Source of the DNA: JBBSDV01 sp038240335
GTDB taxonomy: Bacteria > Chloroflexota > Dehalococcoidia > DSTF01 > JACRBR01
Direction of reading: 5' to 3'
Length of the DNA stretch: 8,741 nucleotides
NCBI GenBank assembly: GCA_038240335.1
Contig: JBBSDV010000147.1
Location: 1 to 8,741 of the forward strand
The position numbers were made by a program, and so were the translations under genes. Each line of letters begins with the position of its first letter. Position 1 is the first letter of the stretch. Shown piece by piece: positions 5,735-8,741 of this stretch. The notes under the pieces are model-generated. The model saw only the letters and a list, made by a program, of their open reading frames with translations. It searched no databases and was not told the DNA's origin.

Positions 5735-7297
5735 ATGAAGAATTTTCGCATGAAGACGCGATCCCGGACCGGCAGTCTTGCACTAAGTTCGGTGCTGCTA
5801 GGCATCGTCGCCGCATACGGCCTTCTCGCCGCAGCGCCCTGGGCGTCCGCGGCCTCTCCGTTCCACGGGATTGGGCTCGCCAAGGGCTGTACGAGTCCGA
5901 TCGTGATCGGACAGCTCTACACCTGCGACGTCCTCACGATTAACAACGTCGACACGGGACCTGACACGCTCACCATCACATCCATCGTCGACGTCGTGCA
6001 CGCGGGGGCGGGTGACCAGACTTCGGGCAACCTACTCCCAACGCTCTCGCTCACGTTCACGGGCGGCGCTTCCTGCGCGCCTGGCCAGACGATCTGCACG
6101 CTCCCCCCGGGATCGAGCATCTCGACCTTGACGCCGTACGGCTTCTACTTCGCCCAGTCGACGGACCCGAACCCGCTTACGGATACGATCCATCTGACAT
6201 GGCAGGATCTCTGCACGAGTCTCGCGCTCAACTGCCCGATAGGCGATCAGATGGCCACGGCTGGGTCCTCGGCGGTGTTGGTGACGGCCACGCCAACGGC
6301 GACCGCCACTGCGACTTCCACCGCGACTCCGACATCCACCGCGACGGCCACCGCCAGCTCGACATCGACGGCCGTGATCGGCGTAACCTCGACGCCTGTC
6401 GGTTCGCCGACCCCCGGAGTGATCAAGGTGCCGGAAGGCAACGCCGCGAACGCCAACCAGGCGATCCCGGCCGCCAACCTGTACCTCTGCGTTACCGGTC
6501 CCTGCTCGGGCCCCGGTGAGGGCAACCTCCACGTCGTCGAATACGCCAGTGGCGTCGTGACTGACCCGGCGAACGCGGTTCCCGGTCTCGGTGCGTACGA
6601 GTTCAACGTTGAGTACGACAACTTCGTCATTCAGTCGGTGAACCCGTGCGACATCGTCTTCGGCCCCGGTGGGGCAGGCGCGCTGCGCGGTCCGGTCGAC
6701 GAGCTCAACTCCTCGTCGCCGCAGAACCCCGACTGCACGCCGGACCCGGGCGCTGCCAACAATGGCCAGTGCACCATGTCCTTCGTGCTGGAGAACATCG
6801 TCCGCTTCGGTTGCGTGACGATCGGTACGCAGAACCCCGGTCCGCAGGGTTCCTTTGCCCTTGCGAGCCTCGACCTGGTTCCGCACCCCGACCTGAGCAA
6901 CGACATCTTCCCGGGTAACAACAATGGCGTCGTCACGATCATCAAGGACAACGGCTGCGAGGTGGTCGACATCTATGGCCACGCGGTCCAGGGTTCCGTC
7001 AATGGTGGTCTGACGCCGGTTTGCGGCGACCTCGCCGTGACCGTTCGCATCCTCGAGGGTGACGTCAACCTCGACTGCAAGGTCGACGTGCTCGACGAGC
7101 AGGCCATTGCCACGCGCTACGGCGGCTTCTTCGGCAGCCTCCTGTACAGCAAGTGGTACGACCTCGAGCCGGCCACGCACGACCTTGACGTCGACATCAA
7201 GGACCTCCAGAAGGTCTTCGGTCGAGACGGCTCGACGTGCCAGAACCCGATTCCCGCACAGCCGCCGGTCGGCCCGCCCGCTCCCTTCGGCAACTAG
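5735..7297 (+). CDS. Secreted protein with Thr/Pro linker, cohesin-like region and dockerin-like C-terminus
   Basis: A 520-residue exported protein of unknown exact role; cohesin and dockerin domains are protein-docking modules. Numbered from the ATG: basic start KNFRMKTRSR, hydrophobic core 15-34, and a likely signal peptidase site after ASA (37-39). Residues 40-180 form a beta-rich Cys-containing region. A Thr/Ala/Pro/Ser linker spans about 183-228. A cohesin-like region (about 235-440) contains NLYLCVTG, GAYEFNVEYDNFVIQSV and FALASLDLV. The end is dockerin-like: the first calcium loop is well kept (D443, N445, D447, D451, D454), the second is degenerate (D483, D487, D490) and followed by VFGRDGS. 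All 16 cysteines are in the mature part. Start: the ATG at 5735 is 14 nt after AAGGAAG, while a TTG at 5729 is better spaced, so two additional residues are possible. No enzyme motif is seen. Confidence 0.85.
   Translation: MKNFRMKTRSRTGSLALSSVLLGIVAAYGLLAAAPWASAASPFHGIGLAKGCTSPIVIGQLYTCDVLTINNVDTGPDTLTITSIVDVVHAGAGDQTSGNLLPTLSLTFTGGASCAPGQTICTLPPGSSISTLTPYGFYFAQSTDPNPLTDTIHLTWQDLCTSLALNCPIGDQMATAGSSAVLVTATPTATATATSTATPTSTATATASSTSTAVIGVTSTPVGSPTPGVIKVPEGNAANANQAIPAANLYLCVTGPCSGPGEGNLHVVEYASGVVTDPANAVPGLGAYEFNVEYDNFVIQSVNPCDIVFGPGGAGALRGPVDELNSSSPQNPDCTPDPGAANNGQCTMSFVLENIVRFGCVTIGTQNPGPQGSFALASLDLVPHPDLSNDIFPGNNNGVVTIIKDNGCEVVDIYGHAVQGSVNGGLTPVCGDLAVTVRILEGDVNLDCKVDVLDEQAIATRYGGFFGSLLYSKWYDLEPATHDLDVDIKDLQKVFGRDGSTCQNPIPAQPPVGPPAPFGN
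6281..6375 (+). repeat. Low-complexity ACN/GCN codon tract encoding the Thr/Ala linker
   Basis: An irregular run of Thr, Ala, Ser and Pro codons, mostly ACC/ACG/ACA and GCG/GCC, inside the secreted protein gene. It encodes a flexible linker of the kind that is often O-glycosylated in extracellular modular proteins, and may vary in length between strains. Confidence 0.7.
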
Positions 7298-7460
7298 GCT
7301 TCAGCCGCTTGGTGTCGTCGGCGTCGCGCGTCGCTTAGGGCTTCTGGACACGTCGATTTATTCAGCGGAACTGTGCATAATGTCGGGCTCCGATAACCGT
7401 GGCATTCACCGTCGATGACGCAGCATCGCGGCCGTCACGTGCTATGACACGGCGAGAGAA

Positions 7461-7489
7461 TGGCGACCGGATCGGGCGGTGGATATACT
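7461..7489 (+). promoter_or_regulatory. Promoter of tRNA-Glu
   Basis: TATACT (7484-7489) lies 12 nt before the tRNA, with a poor -35 TGGCGA (7461-7466, 3 of 6) at 17 bp. The spacer 7298-7460 holds only a CATAAT at 7376-7381 without a good -35, and no convincing gene or terminator. Confidence 0.5.
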
Positions 7490-7501
7490 TGCGCGACGCG
7501 G

Positions 7502-7578
7502 GGCGCCATCGTCTAGGGGCCTAGGACGCCGCCCTTTCAAGGCGGAGATCGCGGGTTCGAATCCCGCTGGCGCTACCA
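7502..7578 (+). tRNA. tRNA-Glu (anticodon UUC)
   Basis: Acceptor arms GGCGCCA (7502-7508) and TGGCGCT (7568-7574) pair with a G1-U72 wobble, then discriminator A and an encoded CCA. The anticodon stem CCGCC/GGCGG holds CTTTCAA with TTC. The T arm GCGGG/CCCGC surrounds TTCGAAT. It reads GAA and GAG codons. Confidence 0.97.
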
Positions 7579-7608
7579 ACTCCCGAATCTGGATCAACAG
7601 GCCCGGGC

Positions 7609-7669
7609 TAGCTCGATGCCCCACTAGGTTCCGGTGTGTGCCCAGGACGCCCCGTCCTTATGCGAGCTA
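7609..7669. repeat. Long-range inverted repeat enclosing a hairpin, downstream of tRNA-Glu
   Basis: TAGCTCG (7609-7615) and CGAGCTA (7663-7669) are perfect inverted copies 47 bp apart. Inside lies AGGACG, 3 nt, CGTCCT (7644-7658). It sits between the 3' ends of tRNA-Glu and the minus-strand small ORF. No T tract follows on either strand, so terminator activity is not supported. Confidence 0.35.
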
Positions 7670-7700
7670 ATTGCGTAATCTTCGCCTGCCGTCATGGCCG

Positions 7701-7826
7701 TCAAAATCCGAACGTTGGGAGGAACCGCCCCTCCGGATCGACGACCGTGGCGAACAGTTCATACGCGAGAAGCGCCGCGACGAACCCCATCAAAACGAAC
7801 TCTTCAACTTGAACGAACACCGACAT
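7701..7826 (-). CDS. Small single-span membrane peptide (41 residues), hypothetical
   Basis: I do not recognise this gene. The minus strand has ATG at 7826, 41 codons and TGA at 7701-7703. It is preceded by GAGAGGA (7832-7838), with AGGA 5 nt from the ATG, one of the best-placed ribosome binding sites in the window. The peptide begins MSVFVQVEEF, has one hydrophobic segment of about 18 residues (VLMGFVAALLAYELFATVV, 11-29) and ends with a short polar/aromatic tail (DPEGRFLPTFGF). This fits a single-pass inner-membrane peptide. No clear promoter was found; a TTGACG at 7858-7863 has no partner -10 box. It is downstream of the cupredoxin on the same strand, but 307 bp away. It could still be chance, since the ORF is short. 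Confidence 0.5.
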   Translation of the reverse strand: MSVFVQVEEFVLMGFVAALLAYELFATVVDPEGRFLPTFGF

Positions 7827-8133
7827 GGCTGTCCTCTCGTCATTTGCTTGCATGTTCCGTCAATTGATCGTCGCAGAGCCCGCTCGCCGGCGCGATGCCC
7901 GTTCGTCCCGTTTTTCATGGGCCGAATAGCCCTCGCTTCTTAGTGGTTCGTGCCGTGCGGACCCGCTCCCGTGGGGACGCGCCGAGGCCGACGAGCTAGC
8001 GCGGTGCGGTTTCTCCAGCCCTGAAGAAGAGCAGCGGCAGGCCGGCCACGTGCAACGCTTGTCGTCCGTGGCGTTTGAATCTCCGGTTGACCACCGCGAT
8101 GGCCCACGCTTGCGCCTATCAGTTGTTGCTCCT
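7827..8133. other. Intergenic stretch with no convincing gene
   Basis: Open frames here are Arg/Ser-rich and lack ribosome binding sites. A 43-codon minus-strand frame from ATG at 7918 overlaps the small membrane ORF and has no ribosome binding site. No terminator with a T tract follows the cupredoxin gene. I see no known riboswitch or tRNA pattern. Confidence 0.5.
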
Positions 8134-8589
8134 CTATCGCACCTGCAGCCGAGCCACCATGCTCGGATGGACCGTGCAGTAGTAGGTATAGTCTCCCGCT
8201 TTGTCGAAGGTAAGGGTCCTGTTTTCGCTATTGTTGAGGATGCCGGTGTCCCAGCTGCCGTCGTTCGCCGTGGCACTGTGCGGTGCGTCGTCGTAGTTCG
8301 TCCACGTTACCTTCGCGCCGACCGGCACCTGCAGGTTGCCCGTGGCGAACGCGAAGTCGCGGATCGCGACGCTCTCGGCCGTGCCGCCTACCGACACCGG
8401 CGCGTTCGACGTGCTCGCACCGCCCCCCATCATGTGATCCAAATGGTCGCCGCCCATGCCCCACCCCATGTCCCATCCGCCACGACCCATGGCCGAGAAC
8501 GTCACGGCGCTCAACACGACGGCACCAGTGATCAATCCGACGAGCAGCAGGAATAAGCAAGACGTCCGGGAGAAGAGCGATTTAGCCAA
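8134..8589 (-). CDS. Membrane-anchored cupredoxin (amicyanin/plastocyanin-like blue copper protein)
   Basis: A type 1 copper protein, probably carrying electrons or copper outside the cytoplasmic membrane. Numbered from the TTG at 8589 (151 residues): positive start AKSLFSR, hydrophobic segment 12-33 (uncleaved anchor or signal), a Gly/Met/His-rich stretch 34-57 with DHLDHMMGGG, then the cupredoxin domain (about 65-151). Copper ligands are visible: His104 in DAPHSA, and Cys138, His141 and Met144 in YYCTVHPSM. The short C-x2-H-x2-M loop is as in amicyanin. The start is uncertain: the frame is open to a GTG at 8700, but those 37 residues are Arg/Cys-rich and look non-coding, and the signal-like segment fits the TTG. 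Neither start has a good ribosome binding site. No partner oxidase or copper exporter is in the window. Confidence 0.85.
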   Translation of the reverse strand: MAKSLFSRTSCLFLLLVGLITGAVVLSAVTFSAMGRGGWDMGWGMGGDHLDHMMGGGASTSNAPVSVGGTAESVAIRDFAFATGNLQVPVGAKVTWTNYDDAPHSATANDGSWDTGILNNSENRTLTFDKAGDYTYYCTVHPSMVARLQVR

Positions 8590-8741
8590 AACAGGCCGGC
8601 AATCAACACGGCATGGCGACGGTGAGCAGCAGCGCGCAGTCAGTGAGCGCTGTCGCGACGTGCGTTTGTTGTGGCGCCAGCACAGCGATGCCACCCGCAC
8701 CCATCGTCGCGTCCGAACCGGCTGCGTTGATCGTCGCCCGG

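Noticed and set aside
6032..7180. Minus-strand 382-codon frame opposite the secreted protein
   Set aside because: Shadow frame rich in Arg and Val. The plus-strand product has a signal peptide, linker and dockerin motifs.
7442..7670. Short frames on both strands across tRNA-Glu (AGFEPAIS, AGSNPAGAT)
   Set aside because: Known kind of spurious translation of tRNA T-arm sequence; the tRNA explains the signal.
7502..7700. Integration (att) site at tRNA-Glu
   Set aside because: No duplicated tRNA 3' end and no integrase gene in the window.
7671..7943. Plus-strand 90-codon frame after tRNA-Glu
   Set aside because: TTG start, no ribosome binding site, Arg-rich without domain character, and it overlaps the better supported minus-strand membrane peptide.

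Overview
The window is GC-rich bacterial chromosome with no phage, transposase, CRISPR array or integrase. It looks like an uncultured member of the Chloroflexota, perhaps Dehalococcoidia-like. That placement is an inference. It rests on the dnaX-ebfC-recR order, tRNA genes with encoded CCA ends, and a secreted protein that joins a Thr/Pro-rich linker, a cohesin-like region and a dockerin-like C-terminus. No rRNA or other strong phylogenetic marker is present.

Left part (30-4194, minus strand): a DNA replication and repair cluster read right to left. It runs dnaX (clamp-loader tau/gamma subunit), ebfC/ybaB (nucleoid protein, 2 nt after dnaX), recR (recombination mediator, after a 269-bp spacer full of repeats) and a kinase-fold phosphotransferase of the APH family. 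The gene boundaries here carry four short tandem arrays. All have a 7-bp period but different unit sequences: just downstream of recR, just upstream of recR, starting at the ebfC stop codon, and directly upstream of the putative dnaX -10 box. A REP-like palindrome and a second hairpin also sit in the ebfC-recR spacer.

Middle (4417-5735): a plus-strand tRNA pair, tRNA-Leu(GAG) and tRNA-Cys(GCA), with a near-ideal -10 box. It is followed by a convergent minus-strand ankyrin-repeat gene. A divergent spacer then carries the best promoter in the window (TTGACA, 17 bp, TATTAT), with a perfect tandem duplication of CAAATTTGT upstream of it.

Right part (5735-8741): a 520-residue secreted protein has a signal peptide, a beta-rich Cys-containing N-terminal region, a Thr/Pro-rich linker, a cohesin-like region and a dockerin-like end. 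It has 16 cysteines, all in the mature part. After it come tRNA-Glu(UUC) with its own promoter, a long-range inverted repeat, an untracked 41-codon single-membrane-span ORF with a good ribosome binding site (minus strand), a 307-bp stretch without a convincing gene, and a membrane-anchored amicyanin-like cupredoxin (minus strand) with a Met/His/Gly-rich segment before its copper domain.

The replication/repair cluster forms one functional unit. The right half is a set of single genes that mostly act outside the cytoplasmic membrane. The observations most worth checking are the four heptamer arrays, the 41-residue membrane peptide, the cohesin-dockerin protein and its promoter, and the Met/His-rich cupredoxin.
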